Positions 44,456-55,279 are shown, counted from the stretch's first letter. The stretch is DNA of 64,000 nt from Bradyrhizobium sp. CB1717 (GCF_029714325.1 NZ_CP121666.1:4712001-4776000), one strand, 5' to 3'. Made by a program: numbers and translations. The notes: a model not told the origin generated them from the letters alone.

Positions 44456-45304
44456 TTGAGCTCTTCGAATTCAGCTGCGCCGGTCGTCACCATTGGCAGG
44501 GTCAAATTCGGCAATGATCTGCCGATTGCGATCATTGCTGGACCCTGCCAGCTCGAAAGCCGCCAGCATGCGCTGGAGGTGGCCTCCGCGCTGAAGGAGA
44601 TCGCTGCGCGGTTGAACATCGGCCTCGTCTACAAGACCTCGTTCGACAAGGCCAACCGTACCAGCGCGTCGGCGGCGCGCGGGCTGGGCTTGGCGCAGTC
44701 GCTGCCGATCTTCGCCGAAATCCGGTCGTCGCTCGGCCTGCCTGTCCTGACCGATGTGCACGAAGCCACGCAATGCGCCGAGGTGGCACAGGCCGTGGAC
44801 ATCCTGCAGATCCCGGCCTTCCTGTGCCGGCAGACCGATCTGCTGCTGGCGGCGGCTGCGACCGGCAAGGTCGTCAACGTCAAGAAGGGGCAGTTCCTGG
44901 CGCCCTGGGACATGGCCAACGTCGTGACCAAGATCACCAGCGCCAATAATCCCAACGTGCTCGTCACCGAGCGCGGTGCCTCCTTCGGCTACAACACGCT
45001 GGTCTCCGACATGCGTGCGCTGCCGATCCTGGCGCGCAGCACCGGCGCGCCCGTGATCTTCGACGCCACCCACTCGGTGCAGCAACCGGGCGGGAAGGGT
45101 ACGTCCTCCGGCGGCGAGCGCGAATTCGTGCCGGTGCTGGCGCGCGCGGCTGTCGCGGTCGGCGTTGCCGGCGTCTTCATCGAGACCCATCCCGATCCCG
45201 ATCGTGCGCCCTCCGACGGGCCCAACATGGTACCGCTGCGCGAGTTCGAGGGGCTGATCGCCAGGCTGATGGCGTTCGACGCGCTGGCAAAGAACCCGCG
45301 CTGA
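44456..45304 (+). CDS. kdsA: 3-deoxy-8-phosphooctulonate (KDO-8-P) synthase
   Basis: 282 residues. Condenses PEP with arabinose-5-phosphate for lipopolysaccharide KDO. Start is a TTG at 44456: GAGGGA lies about 6 bp upstream, and an earlier in-frame ATG gives a non-conserved leader. Motifs: [97 protein letters not shown] and [20 protein letters not shown]. The metal-type Cys region IAGPCQ is present. The MFS gene starts on the last base of its stop codon. Confidence 0.95.
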   Translation: MSSSNSAAPVVTIGRVKFGNDLPIAIIAGPCQLESRQHALEVASALKEIAARLNIGLVYKTSFDKANRTSASAARGLGLAQSLPIFAEIRSSLGLPVLTDVHEATQCAEVAQAVDILQIPAFLCRQTDLLLAAAATGKVVNVKKGQFLAPWDMANVVTKITSANNPNVLVTERGASFGYNTLVSDMRALPILARSTGAPVIFDATHSVQQPGGKGTSSGGEREFVPVLARAAVAVGVAGVFIETHPDPDRAPSDGPNMVPLREFEGLIARLMAFDALAKNPR

Positions 45305-46509
45305 TGCAGCACGGCGAGGCGGGGCCGCACGATCACGGCTTGCCGGCAGCGCTCTATGTCATTTCCGGAGCAAGCTTCGCAGCAGCGCTCTCGGCGCGCG
45401 CGCTCGATCCTGTGCTGCCGCACGTCGCCGAGGATTTCGGCGTCAGCATCGCGACCGCGGCGGCCTTTGCCGCCGTGTTCGCCTTCACCTTCTCGATCAT
45501 CCAGCCGGTGATCGGCGCCGCGGCCGATCTGTTCGGCAAGACGCGGCTGATGATCGCATGCCTCGCGCTGCTGGGCCTTGCCAACATCCTGGGCGCGCTC
45601 TCGACCTCGTTCTCGGTGCTGTTTGCCACGCGCATCCTTGCAGGCATCGGCTCCGGCGGCGTGTTTCCGGTGGCGTTGAGCCTGACCAGCGATCTGGTCG
45701 GGCCGGAGAAGCGCCAGGTCGCGATCAGCCGCACGCTCGCCGGGGCCATGACCGGCAATCTGCTCGGCGCCTCGGCGTCCGGCCTGATCGGCGATTTCCT
45801 CGGCTGGCGCGGCGTGCTGGCGGTTCTCGGCGTGCTCGTCATCGTCGCCTCGATCGCGGTCGCCGCCGGCTTTCGCGGCGCGAAGGTCAAGCATCCGCCG
45901 AAGACGAGCCTGTCCGCGCTGAAGGCGGGCTATCGCACCATCTTCACCAATCCCAATGCCTATGTGTGCTACTCGGCCGTTTTCATCGAAGGCTGCTGCG
46001 TGCTCGGCCTGTTTCCCTACATCGCCTCGTTCCTGTTCGAGCTCGGGCAGACGTCGCTGTCGATCGCCGGCATCGTCATCGCGGGCTTTGCGGTCGGCGG
46101 CCTGTTCTACACGCTGACGGTGTCGCGCCTGCTGCCCTGGCTCGGCATGAAGGGAATGATGATCGCCGGCATGACGCTGGTGGCCTCACAGCTCATCGCC
46201 GTGGCCTTTGGCCCGCGCTGGGAGGTGCAGGCGCTAAGCCTCGTCGTGATGGGCTGGGGCTTTTACATCGCCCATGGCTGCCTCCAGGTTTTCGCCAGCG
46301 AGCTGTCGGTGGAGGCGCGCGCGACCGCGCTGTCGCTGCATTCGTTCTTCTTCTTCATGGGACAGACGGTCGGCCCGCTCGCCTACGGCTTCGGGCTCCA
46401 GCATGCCGGCAAGGTTGCGACCTTGCTCACGAGCGCTGCGATCATGGTGGTGCTGGGCCTCGTCTGCGCCCGGCTGCTCAAGCCGCGGGCACCCTCCGAC
46501 GCGCGCTGA
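45304..46509 (+). CDS. MFS transporter
   Basis: 401 residues with about 12 transmembrane helices. The pattern is that of sugar/drug efflux MFS proteins: SARALDPVLPHVAEDFGVSI, AAAFAAVFAFTFSIIQPVIG, AADLFGKTRLMIACLALLGL (degenerate motif A), RILAGIGSGGVFPVALSLTS (motif B region) and GNLLGASASGLIGDFLGWRG. The ATG overlaps the kdsA stop by one base (TGATG), so translation is coupled to kdsA. Substrate unknown; coupling to kdsA is probably only organisational. Confidence 0.9.
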   Translation: MQHGEAGPHDHGLPAALYVISGASFAAALSARALDPVLPHVAEDFGVSIATAAAFAAVFAFTFSIIQPVIGAAADLFGKTRLMIACLALLGLANILGALSTSFSVLFATRILAGIGSGGVFPVALSLTSDLVGPEKRQVAISRTLAGAMTGNLLGASASGLIGDFLGWRGVLAVLGVLVIVASIAVAAGFRGAKVKHPPKTSLSALKAGYRTIFTNPNAYVCYSAVFIEGCCVLGLFPYIASFLFELGQTSLSIAGIVIAGFAVGGLFYTLTVSRLLPWLGMKGMMIAGMTLVASQLIAVAFGPRWEVQALSLVVMGWGFYIAHGCLQVFASELSVEARATALSLHSFFFFMGQTVGPLAYGFGLQHAGKVATLLTSAAIMVVLGLVCARLLKPRAPSDAR

Positions 46510-46572
46510 TGTCCATTCGCGGACGTAACCCGGGCGTTGTCCCGCACCATGACACCACCGGCAACGTATACA

Positions 46573-46588
46573 TGGCACACGAATTGCT
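46573..46588 (+). promoter_or_regulatory. Sigma-54 promoter (-24/-12)
   Basis: TGGCACACGAATTGCT: GG at 46574-46575, ten bases, GC at 46586-46587. It matches the RpoN consensus TGGCAC-N5-TTGC at all key positions. It lies 46 bp before the GTG start of the glutaminase fusion, leaving room for the start site near 46599. A nitrogen-responsive activator such as NtrC would be expected; no clear NtrC dyad was found. Confidence 0.8.
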
Positions 46589-46618
46589 TTTATTCTGGGC
46601 AAATCGAGGTGTGAGATC

Positions 46619-48493
46619 GTGGACGCCCAGACCAGCCGTTCCGCCAACGCAGCCAGCACGCCCCGCACGACCGGTTATCCTACCAGGCCACCGCTGCGGC
46701 GTTTCCTCACCGATTGCCACGCCGAATTCCGGACCGACAATTCCGGCCAGCTCGCCGACTACATCCCCGAGCTGAAGCGCGCCGATCCCGATCATTTCGG
46801 CATCGCGCTCGTCACCATTGACGGCCACGTCTACGAGGTTGGCGACAGCGATGTGCCGTTCACGATCCAGTCGGTGTCCAAAGCCTTCGTCTTTGCGCTG
46901 GCGCTGGAGATGGTCGGTGAGGCGCGCGTCGCGGCCACCATCGGCGTCGAGCCGAGCGGCGAAGCCTTCAACTCGATCCGGCTCACCAACGACAACCGTC
47001 CTTTCAATCCGATGGTCAACGCCGGCGCCATCGCCTGCTCTGGCCTGATCTACGAGGCGGACGGGAAGGGCGCCTTCGAGCGTGTCCGCGCCAAGCTCAG
47101 CCAGTTCGCGGGCCGCGAGCTCGGCGTCGACGAGGCCGTGCATGCCTCGGAGACCGCTACCGGCAATCGCAACCGCGCGATCGCCTGGCTGCTGCGGAAT
47201 TACGCGGTGCTGCCCGACGACGTTGACGCCGTGCTCGACGTCTATTTCCGCCAATGCGCGATCCTGGTCACCGCGCGCGACCTCGCCGTGATGGCGGCAA
47301 CGCTCGCCAATCGCGGCATCAATCCGGTCACGGGCGTCCAGGTCATCACGCCGAACATCGTCGCGCGCACGCTGTCGGTGATGACGAGCTCGGGCATGTA
47401 CGATTATGCCGGCGAGTGGACCTATCGCGTAGGCATCCCCGCCAAGAGCGGCGTCGGCGGCGGCATCGTCGCGGCGCTGCCCTCGCAGCTCGGGCTCGGC
47501 ACCTTCTCGCCGCTGCTCGACAACCATTTCAACAGTGTGCGCGGCCTGAAGGTCTGCGAGGCGCTGTCGGCGCGGTTCGACCTGCACATGCTCAACCGCA
47601 ACGCGGACGTGCGCACCAGCATCATGGCGGATTACGACGTCTACGGCATCTCCTCGCGCCGCAGCCGCCAGCCGCACGAGCAGCAGATCCTCGACGAGCG
47701 CCACAGCGACATCTGCGTGCTCGAGCTGGTCGGCGCGATGAATTTCGGCACGATCGACTACGTCACGCGACGGCTCACCAGCGAGCCGCCGAATGCGCCG
47801 CTCCTGATCATCGATTTCCGCCGCGTTCCCGACATCACCGCGGCCGGCGCGGAGCTGCTCGGCGAGACGCTGACTGCGCTCGGCAATGCCGGCGTCACCG
47901 CTGTTCTGTCCGGCTTCGAGGAGAACTCGGCGGTGTGGAGTGCGATCGCCGCGCGCACGGCCGAGCCGCGCCGGCTGCGCCGCTTTCCGCTGCTCGATGA
48001 TGCCATCGAATGGGCCGAGGATCAGGTGATCTACCGTTTCGGCGGCTTCACCGACGTCAAGGAGAGCGCGCATCTCGGCGAGCAGGCGCTGCTCGCCGAA
48101 CTCGACGCGGAGGAGATCGCCGCGATCGTCAAGCTCTCGACCACGCGGCACTACGCGGCCGGCCAGCGCATCATCGCCGCCGGCGAGCCCGCCAATTCAT
48201 TGTTCTTTCTCCAGAGCGGCATGGTCAGCGTGAAGCTGCGCAGCGGCGTGCGGCTCGCGTCCCTCGGCCCCGGCATGGAGTTCGGCGAGATGGCGATGCT
48301 GGAGCAAAGCCGCAGCGCCGACGTTCTCGCCGATACGCCCGTCACCTGCCTCGAACTGCCGCTCGACAGCTTTGCCGACTATCGCCGCCTGCACCCGGAG
48401 ACGTCGCTGAAGATCATGCGCAACCTCGCCGCGATCCTGGCGCGGCGGCTGGTCGCGGCCAATGCGAAGGTCGATCTGCTCAGCGCGTATTAG
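46619..48493 (+). CDS. glsA: Glutaminase fused to STAS and cyclic-nucleotide-binding domains
   Basis: 624 residues from a GTG start with GAGGTGTGA upstream. Glutaminase (serine-dependent beta-lactamase fold, about 20-335): catalytic Ser85 and Lys88 in PFTIQSVSKAF, NPMVNAGAIACSG near 130, ETATGNRNRAIAW near 178, and AKSGVGGGIVAALPS near 275. A linker is followed by a STAS domain at about 362-465 (ICVLELVGAMNFGTIDY, LLIIDFRRVPDITAAGAEL), then a Crp-like cNMP domain at about 480-610 (GMEFGEMAMLEQSRSADVLA, which keeps FGE and the Arg). It hydrolyses glutamine to glutamate and ammonia; the extra domains suggest control by a cyclic nucleotide. Behind a sigma-54 promoter. Confidence 0.93.
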   Translation: MDAQTSRSANAASTPRTTGYPTRPPLRRFLTDCHAEFRTDNSGQLADYIPELKRADPDHFGIALVTIDGHVYEVGDSDVPFTIQSVSKAFVFALALEMVGEARVAATIGVEPSGEAFNSIRLTNDNRPFNPMVNAGAIACSGLIYEADGKGAFERVRAKLSQFAGRELGVDEAVHASETATGNRNRAIAWLLRNYAVLPDDVDAVLDVYFRQCAILVTARDLAVMAATLANRGINPVTGVQVITPNIVARTLSVMTSSGMYDYAGEWTYRVGIPAKSGVGGGIVAALPSQLGLGTFSPLLDNHFNSVRGLKVCEALSARFDLHMLNRNADVRTSIMADYDVYGISSRRSRQPHEQQILDERHSDICVLELVGAMNFGTIDYVTRRLTSEPPNAPLLIIDFRRVPDITAAGAELLGETLTALGNAGVTAVLSGFEENSAVWSAIAARTAEPRRLRRFPLLDDAIEWAEDQVIYRFGGFTDVKESAHLGEQALLAELDAEEIAAIVKLSTTRHYAAGQRIIAAGEPANSLFFLQSGMVSVKLRSGVRLASLGPGMEFGEMAMLEQSRSADVLADTPVTCLELPLDSFADYRRLHPETSLKIMRNLAAILARRLVAANAKVDLLSAY

Positions 48494-48511
48494 GGCGCAC
48501 CGGGAGCCGCG

Positions 48512-49321
48512 CTATTTCGCTCCACCAGCCGCGATCGGCTCCATGCCGCTTGCGATGATCACGTCACGGGCGGCCGGGGAGGCGAGGAAGTTTATCAAAG
48601 CGCGGCCGGCTTCGGGCTCCTTCGAACCGGTCGCGATCCCGGCCGAGAAGATCGTGATCTTCTGCAATTCGTTCGGCAGGGGACCTACGATGTCGATGCC
48701 CTTCACGGGCTTCAATTCGCTGATCTGCTGAAAGCCGAGTTCGGCCTCGCCGTGCGCGACGATCTCGCCGACCGGCGTTGCCGGAATCTTGCGCGCCTTG
48801 TCCTTCATGACGTCGGCAATGCCGAGCTTGTCGAACATCTCGGTCGAGACGTAGACGCCGCTGGCGCTGTCGGAATAGGCGATCGTCTTCGCCGCCAGCA
48901 GCGCGCGCTTGACCGCGTCGACCGAGCTGATGTCCGGCTTCGGCGCGCCTGATTTCACGGCGATCCCGATCGGCGATTTGGTGAGATCGACCTGGCTGCC
49001 GGCAACGACCTTGCCCTTGCTCGCGAGATCGCTGAGGGCGTAACCCACCATGATCAGGACGTCGGCCGGTTCACCGCGTTCGAGCCGCACGGGAATCGCG
49101 TTGGTGGTGGTCCCCATCGACGGCCCATATTCCGTCAGCACCTTGTTGCCGGTGGCTTTCTCGAACTCCGGCACAAGCACCTTGTAGGCAGCTGTCAATC
49201 CGCCCGAGATCATCACCCGGACCTCGGCAGCATCGGACGCACCGGTGAGCCACAGGACGGCCAGAAGACCGAAGGAAAGGTTCAGGGCAAGGTTGCGGAA
49301 TGTTGCTGACGTCGATTTCAT
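48512..49321 (-). CDS. Periplasmic substrate-binding protein, ModA-like
   Basis: 269 residues. Signal peptide about 1-32 (LALNLSFGLLAVLWLTGASDA, cleaved near AAEVRV). The mature part matches the extracellular solute-binding fold of the molybdate/tungstate type: VRVMISGGLTAAYKVLVPEF, YGPSMGTTTNAIPVRLERGE, PADVLIMVGYALSDLASKG, AVKSGAPKPDISSVDAVKRA, AYSDSASGVYVSTEMFDKLG, and VGEIVAHGEAELGFQQISEL. No permease or ATPase gene is near. Such orphan ModA-like proteins are frequent in Bradyrhizobium, and the ligand may be an organic or inorganic anion. Confidence 0.85.
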   Translation of the reverse strand: MKSTSATFRNLALNLSFGLLAVLWLTGASDAAEVRVMISGGLTAAYKVLVPEFEKATGNKVLTEYGPSMGTTTNAIPVRLERGEPADVLIMVGYALSDLASKGKVVAGSQVDLTKSPIGIAVKSGAPKPDISSVDAVKRALLAAKTIAYSDSASGVYVSTEMFDKLGIADVMKDKARKIPATPVGEIVAHGEAELGFQQISELKPVKGIDIVGPLPNELQKITIFSAGIATGSKEPEAGRALINFLASPAARDVIIASGMEPIAAGGAK

Positions 49322-49337
49322 TGTTGTTCTTCTCCCA

Positions 49338-49790
49338 TTAGCCCCGCCCGCGATAGGGCGCGACGCCTTGCTCGGGCACCCACAGGCCCTTCGGCACGCG
49401 GCCGGTCTGCCAGAACACGTCGATCGGGATGCCGCCGCGCGGATACCAGTAGCCGCCGATGCGCAACCACTTCGGCTTGATCTCGCTCGCGATGCGCTTG
49501 CCGATCATCACGGTGCAATCCTCGTGGAAGGCGCCGTGGTTGCGGAAGCTCGCGATGTAGAGTTTCAGCGACTTCGACTCCAGCAGCCATTGGCCGGGCG
49601 CGTAGTCGATCATCAGATGCGCGAAATCCGGCTGGCCCGTGACCGGGCAGAGCGAGGTGAATTCCGGCACCGTGAAGCGCACCAGATAGTCCGTGCCGGC
49701 TTGCGGATTGGGCACGCGGTCGAGCTGGGCTTCTTCCGGTGTGTGCGGCCACTCGACCGCGCGGCCGAGCTGGAGGGATTTTTTCGCCAT
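49338..49790 (-). CDS. queF: NADPH-dependent 7-cyano-7-deazaguanine reductase QueF (short type)
   Basis: 150 residues from [14 protein letters not shown]; a GTG three codons earlier is possible but too close to the AGGA site. QueF reduces preQ0 to preQ1 in queuosine synthesis. Motifs: [20 protein letters not shown] (catalytic Cys) [11 protein letters not shown] (Asp), [20 protein letters not shown] (the QueF nucleotide motif), and [20 protein letters not shown] with YWYPRGG. It is the single-domain YkvM type. 16 bp upstream of the ModA-like gene on the same strand. Confidence 0.96.
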   Translation of the reverse strand: MAKKSLQLGRAVEWPHTPEEAQLDRVPNPQAGTDYLVRFTVPEFTSLCPVTGQPDFAHLMIDYAPGQWLLESKSLKLYIASFRNHGAFHEDCTVMIGKRIASEIKPKWLRIGGYWYPRGGIPIDVFWQTGRVPKGLWVPEQGVAPYRGRG

Positions 49791-49841
49791 CGTCGTCACA
49801 TCCTGTTACGGATGCCGGGATGGACGTAATCGCGGCCGTCG

Positions 49842-50819
49842 TCAACCCGAGGCGGTCGTCTGGATCATGACGATCCGGTCGTTGCCGGACTCGCAGCCCC
49901 ACAGCTCGCCCGGACGGCCGTCGAGCTGGCGGACATTGGCGTTGGCCTTGTCGCTGGCGAAGACGTTGAACTTCTCGGTGGCGGGATCGAAACGCACGAT
50001 GGCATTGGCCGAAAAATCCGTCAGCCACACCTTGTCCCTGTCGTCGACATAGACCGCGTAGGCGCGGGGACGCTCGCCCGGCAGCTTCCATGTCTTCCAG
50101 GATCCGTCAGCGGGATCGTGCACGGAGACATGGCCGCTGTTCCACTCGCTGACCCAGATCCGGCTGTTCGAATCCGACCAGACTCGCCGCGCGCCCTGGT
50201 TGGGTGTCGGCGGCTCGACGACATGGGCGCTGCCCGTCGCAAGGTCGATCCTGGCGATATGGCTGCCGGCGAGCGAGGCGTACCAGACATCGCCCTTCGG
50301 CGTCACGGTGATGCCGTAGGGCCCGACGCCCCTCGGTGCCTTGAACACGTTCATCTCGCCCGATCTCGGCGCGAGGCGGCCGTAATATCCGGACTGGCCA
50401 GTGAACCAGTAGGTCCCGGTCTTGTCGAACACACCGGTGTTGAGATTGGCGGAGGCGAACTTTTCCGGCAGGCGGAACAGCGCGACCTTGAGATCGCCGG
50501 GATCGACCCGCGCGATCGCATTCTGGCCGCCTTCGGTGATCCAGGGGGCGCCGTCGGGGCCGATCGTCACGCCGTGCGGGGCGGCGCCCTGGCCGAGGCT
50601 GACCGTCTTGAAACTGCCATCCCGGGGATCGAGCCTGCCGAGCAGGCCCTTGCCCTGGGCGGTGAACCAGATCGTGCCGTCAGGGGCGGGCGCGAGATCG
50701 TGCAAGCCGATGCCGGCGCTAACAGGGAAATATTTCGTCCGGAACGGGGCCTCCTGCGCAAGACCTGGGCGGGCGGCAAGGACGGCGGCGCTTGAAGCAA
50801 GAAACTGACGGCGATTCAT
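49842..50819 (-). CDS. Tat-exported virginiamycin-B-lyase-like beta-propeller protein
   Basis: 325 residues. Twin-arginine signal NRRQFLASSAAVLAARPGLA. The rest is a run of repeats of the form DG-x-W-T/V-x3-N/G-x-I-R-x-D: APAPDGTIWFTAQGKGLLGR, IGPDGAPWITEGGQNAIARV, GKTGTYWFTGQ-type, TPKGDVWYASLAGSHIARID, SDSNSRIWVSEWNSGHVSVH, DDRDKVWLTDFSANAIVRFD. This is a six- or seven-blade SMP-30/Vgb-type propeller. Family members open cyclic peptides or hydrolyse lactones; the substrate here is unknown. The open frame continues upstream antisense to eno, but the Met at 50819 with the Tat motif is the start. Confidence 0.85.
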   Translation of the reverse strand: MNRRQFLASSAAVLAARPGLAQEAPFRTKYFPVSAGIGLHDLAPAPDGTIWFTAQGKGLLGRLDPRDGSFKTVSLGQGAAPHGVTIGPDGAPWITEGGQNAIARVDPGDLKVALFRLPEKFASANLNTGVFDKTGTYWFTGQSGYYGRLAPRSGEMNVFKAPRGVGPYGITVTPKGDVWYASLAGSHIARIDLATGSAHVVEPPTPNQGARRVWSDSNSRIWVSEWNSGHVSVHDPADGSWKTWKLPGERPRAYAVYVDDRDKVWLTDFSANAIVRFDPATEKFNVFASDKANANVRQLDGRPGELWGCESGNDRIVMIQTTASG

Positions 50820-50975
50820 GGCGTTACCTCGACTCCTTGGGATTGAGGATGGACGCGCAGACCCGGCGTTCTCAAGTTTAGTATTAGGTGCTTCACGCGT
50901 CAGCCGAAGCCGGGGGTCCAAGCGTTCACATTTGCTTGCGGCCCGTGTAAGACCCGCGGCACCGATCAGCCCTAA

Positions 50976-52277
<1,302 letters not shown>

Positions 52278-52311
52278 GCCGGCGCCTTAGCAAACACAGG
52301 GGAAGATCGAC

Positions 52312-53448
52312 ATGAGCGACGGCAAGACCGGACTGCAACTGCGTTCGCTAATCAAGAAGAGCGGTGAGCTCGAGATCTCGCTGGTCGACGTGCCGACCCC
52401 CAAGCCCGCGGACGACGAGGTCGTCGTCCGCGTCGAGGCGGCGCCGGTCAACCCGTCCGACCTCGGCCTGCTCGTCGGCGCCGCCGACATGAGCACGGCC
52501 AAGGCGTCCGGCACTAAGCAGGCGCCCGTCATCACGGCAACTGTGCCGCAAGGCGCGATGCGCGCGATGGGAGCGCGGCTCGACCAGTCCCTGCCGGTCG
52601 GCAATGAAGGTGCCGGCGTCGTCATCAAGACCGGCTCGTCGGATGCCGCGAAGGCGCTGATGGGCAAGACGGTCGCCATGATCGGCGGCGCCATGTATTC
52701 GCAGTACCGGACGATGAAGGTCAGGGATTGCCAGCCGCTGCCCGAGGGCACCACGGCGGCAGAGGGCGCGTCCTGGTTCGTCAATCCGCTCACTGCGCTC
52801 GGCATGACCGAGACGATGCGGCGCGAGGGCCACAAGGCCCTGGTGCACACCGCGGCGGCCTCCAATCTCGGCCAGATGCTGAACAAGATCTGTCTTGCCG
52901 ACGGCATCCCGCTCGTCAACATCGTGCGCAGCCAGGAGCAGGCGGAGATCCTGAAGAAGATCGGCGCCAAATACGTCGTCGATTCCAGCAAGCCGACCTT
53001 CCTGGACGATCTCACCAATGCGCTGGTCGAGACTGGCGCCACCATCGCCTTCGACGCCATCGGTGGCGGCAAGCTTGCCGGCGACATCCTCAACTGCATG
53101 GAAGTCGCGATCAACAAGACCGCCAAGGAATACAGCCGCTACGGCTCCAGCGTGCACAAGCAGGTCTATGTCTATGGCGCGCTCGATGTCCGTCCGATCG
53201 AGCTGCCGCGCGGCTTCGGCATGGCCTGGGGCGTCGGCGGCTGGCTGCTGACGCCGTTCCTCCAGAAGATCGGTCCGGCCGATATCGGACGGCTGCGCCA
53301 GCGCGTCGTCAATGAACTGAAGACCACCTTCGCCAGCCACTACACCAAGGTGGTGTCGCTTCAGGAGGCACTCGATCCCGCCAACATCGCGGTGTACGCC
53401 AAACGCGCCACCGGCGAAAAATTCCTCATCAACCCGAATAAGTCGTGA
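52312..53448 (+). CDS. MDR-superfamily zinc-independent dehydrogenase/quinone reductase-like
   Basis: 378 residues. GroES-like N-terminal domain with VVVRVEAAPVNPSDLGLLVG and VGNEGAGVVIKTGSS; Rossmann domain with ALVHTAAASNLGQMLNKICL, VNIVRSQEQAEILKKIGAKY and TIAFDAIGGGKLAGDILNCM. The catalytic zinc ligands of alcohol dehydrogenases are absent, as in quinone-oxidoreductase-like members. A C-terminal insertion (AWGVGGWLLTPFLQKIGPAD) is typical of a subgroup around 375 residues. It reduces an enone or quinone with NAD(P)H; substrate unknown. 34 bp after eno, possibly cotranscribed. Confidence 0.87.
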   Translation: MSDGKTGLQLRSLIKKSGELEISLVDVPTPKPADDEVVVRVEAAPVNPSDLGLLVGAADMSTAKASGTKQAPVITATVPQGAMRAMGARLDQSLPVGNEGAGVVIKTGSSDAAKALMGKTVAMIGGAMYSQYRTMKVRDCQPLPEGTTAAEGASWFVNPLTALGMTETMRREGHKALVHTAAASNLGQMLNKICLADGIPLVNIVRSQEQAEILKKIGAKYVVDSSKPTFLDDLTNALVETGATIAFDAIGGGKLAGDILNCMEVAINKTAKEYSRYGSSVHKQVYVYGALDVRPIELPRGFGMAWGVGGWLLTPFLQKIGPADIGRLRQRVVNELKTTFASHYTKVVSLQEALDPANIAVYAKRATGEKFLINPNKS

Positions 53449-53474
53449 CGGACGGCGTCCAGGCCTGATCGAAT

Positions 53475-54212
53475 TTATGCCTGAGCCGTGGGGCGAACAA
53501 CGATCTCGCCGACGTCCACGCTATCCGGCTGCGCTATCGCGAAGGCCATCGCCTCCGCGATAGCGCTCGCCGGAATGGCCATCGCCTTCATGCTTGCCTG
53601 TCCTTGTTCCCGTAGCGCCGAATCCGTCATGGAGGACGGCAGTTCGGTGTCGACATAACCGGGTGAGATGGTCGTCACGCGAAGGGACGGGCCGGCCTCC
53701 TGACGAAGCCCTTCGGAAATCGCCCTGACGGCATTCTTCGACCCCGCATAGACGGCCATTGTCGGAACGATCTTGATGCCGGCGGTCGACAGGGTGTTAA
53801 CGAAATGGCCGAAGCCCTGACGACGGAAGACGGGCAGGGCCGCGGCGATCCCGTAGAGCACGCCCTTCACGTTCACGTCGATCATGTCGTCCCAGTCGTC
53901 GACCCTCAGATCGTCCAGGCGCGAAATCGGGGCAATCCCGGCATTGTTGATCAGGACGTCCAGCTTCCCGTATCGGTCCGTGGCAAGTCCGACGAGCCTG
54001 GCGACATCCTCGCGTTGCCTGACGTCGGTGACGAGGAATGATGCCTTTCCGCCCTTTGAGGCGATGCTCGCGGCCAGCATCTGCAGCCGGTCGGCGCGCC
54101 GTGCGCCGAGGATCACGATGGCGCCACGTTCTGCGAGATGCCGGGCGGCGGCTTCGCCAATTCCGCTGCTCGCGCCCGTGATGGCGATGACCTTGCCTGC
54201 GATGCCCGTCAT
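53475..54212 (-). CDS. Short-chain dehydrogenase/reductase
   Basis: 245 residues from MTGIAGKVIAITGASSGIGE; the frame extends upstream but the start region overlaps the divergent regulator. Classical SDR motifs: TGASSGIGEAAARHLA (TGxxxGIG), LVTDVRQREDVARLV, DVLINNAGIAPISRL (NNAG), the active-site Ser in VNTLSTAGIK and Tyr-x3-Lys in AVYAGSKNAVRAISEG. Substrate unknown. Divergent from the AraC regulator with about 50 bp between starts, which suggests that the regulator controls it. Confidence 0.9.
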   Translation of the reverse strand: MTGIAGKVIAITGASSGIGEAAARHLAERGAIVILGARRADRLQMLAASIASKGGKASFLVTDVRQREDVARLVGLATDRYGKLDVLINNAGIAPISRLDDLRVDDWDDMIDVNVKGVLYGIAAALPVFRRQGFGHFVNTLSTAGIKIVPTMAVYAGSKNAVRAISEGLRQEAGPSLRVTTISPGYVDTELPSSMTDSALREQGQASMKAMAIPASAIAEAMAFAIAQPDSVDVGEIVVRPTAQA

Positions 54213-54262
54213 AGATGTTCCATGCAATTCGTTGCGAGATGAACTTCGCATCGGAAGCGAGG

Positions 54263-55279
54263 ATGATCTATGCTCGAAATGCTCGAAAATCGTCGAGATC
54301 GGATCAAGCCTTGGACAACCCCTCGGAAAGGCACAAGACCCTGGACCCGCTGTCTCAGGTCTTCTCGCTCCTGAACGTTCGCGCTGCGCGTTGCACGAGG
54401 TTCGAGGCGGGCGGCAATTGGTCGTATCGGTTCCCGGCCAAACCCGCCCTCAAGTTCGGCGCGGTCATCCGAGGTGATTGCTGGATCGATTTCGGCGACG
54501 AAGCCCACCATCGGCTTGCCACCGGCGACTGCTTTCTTCTGGCCAATGCACCGGCCTATGTTCTGGCCAACGACCAACGCCTTGCTCCCGAAGACGGTAT
54601 AGCGGCGTTCGATTGGACGCAGTCGGATGTCGCGCGTCATGCGGGCAGCGACACCGTTCTGCTTGCCGGCAGTTTCGGTTTCGAAGCGTCGGACGCCGGA
54701 TTGCTGCTCGATGCGCTCCCCCGCTTTCTGCTCATACCGTCGCGCAGTCCGTCGGCACCCGTCATTCATTCCACGCTCGAGATTCTCGATCTTGAAATCA
54801 GGGGGACGGGAATCGGAGCGGCCGTACTCACCGACAGGCTTGCCGACGTCCTGCTCGTCCAGGTGCTCCGCGCGGCGCTGGATCAGAGTGCCGGCGAGGG
54901 TTTGGGATGGATCAACGCGCTGGTCGACGCCAGGATCGGCAAGGCCATCAGGCTGATGCACGAAGACGCCGCTCACCCCTGGACACTGGAAGCATTGTCC
55001 GAAGCGATCGCCATGTCGCGATCCGCATTTTCGAAGCGGTTTAGGTCGCTGGTGGGGCTGGCGCCGCTCGACTACCTCCTCCGATGGCGAATGCGACTTG
55101 CACGCGATCTGCTTCGACGTGGAGCGACCGTTTCGGCAACGGCCGCGCAGCTTGGATATTCGTCGGATAGCGCCTTCGGACACGCCTTCAAGCGAGTCTA
55201 CGGCCATGCGCCGAAGCGATACTGGCGCGGACAGGCCACGGGCGAAAAATTCCCCAACGCCCCGAATAAATTATCGTGA
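54263..55279 (+). CDS. AraC-family transcriptional regulator with cupin sensor domain
   Basis: 338 residues from the ATG at 54263; the start is uncertain (in-frame ATGs at 54215 and 54239, and a TTG at LDNPSERHKTLD). The N-terminal cupin_6-type domain begins LDPLSQVFSLLNVRAARCTR and includes GAVIRGDCWIDFGDEAHHRL and LATGDCFLLANAPAYVLAND. The C-terminal AraC DNA-binding domain has RIGKAIRLMHEDAAHPWTLE, LSEAIAMSRSAFSKRFRSLV and AAQLGYSSDSAFGHAFKRVY. Probable regulator of the divergent SDR gene, as is common for this pair in rhizobia. Confidence 0.9.
   Translation: MIYARNARKSSRSDQALDNPSERHKTLDPLSQVFSLLNVRAARCTRFEAGGNWSYRFPAKPALKFGAVIRGDCWIDFGDEAHHRLATGDCFLLANAPAYVLANDQRLAPEDGIAAFDWTQSDVARHAGSDTVLLAGSFGFEASDAGLLLDALPRFLLIPSRSPSAPVIHSTLEILDLEIRGTGIGAAVLTDRLADVLLVQVLRAALDQSAGEGLGWINALVDARIGKAIRLMHEDAAHPWTLEALSEAIAMSRSAFSKRFRSLVGLAPLDYLLRWRMRLARDLLRRGATVSATAAQLGYSSDSAFGHAFKRVYGHAPKRYWRGQATGEKFPNAPNKLS

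Noticed and set aside
46510..46572. NtrC dyad upstream of the sigma-54 promoter
   Set aside because: Only a GCACCA half-site is present; no convincing GCACC-GGTGC pair within the gap.
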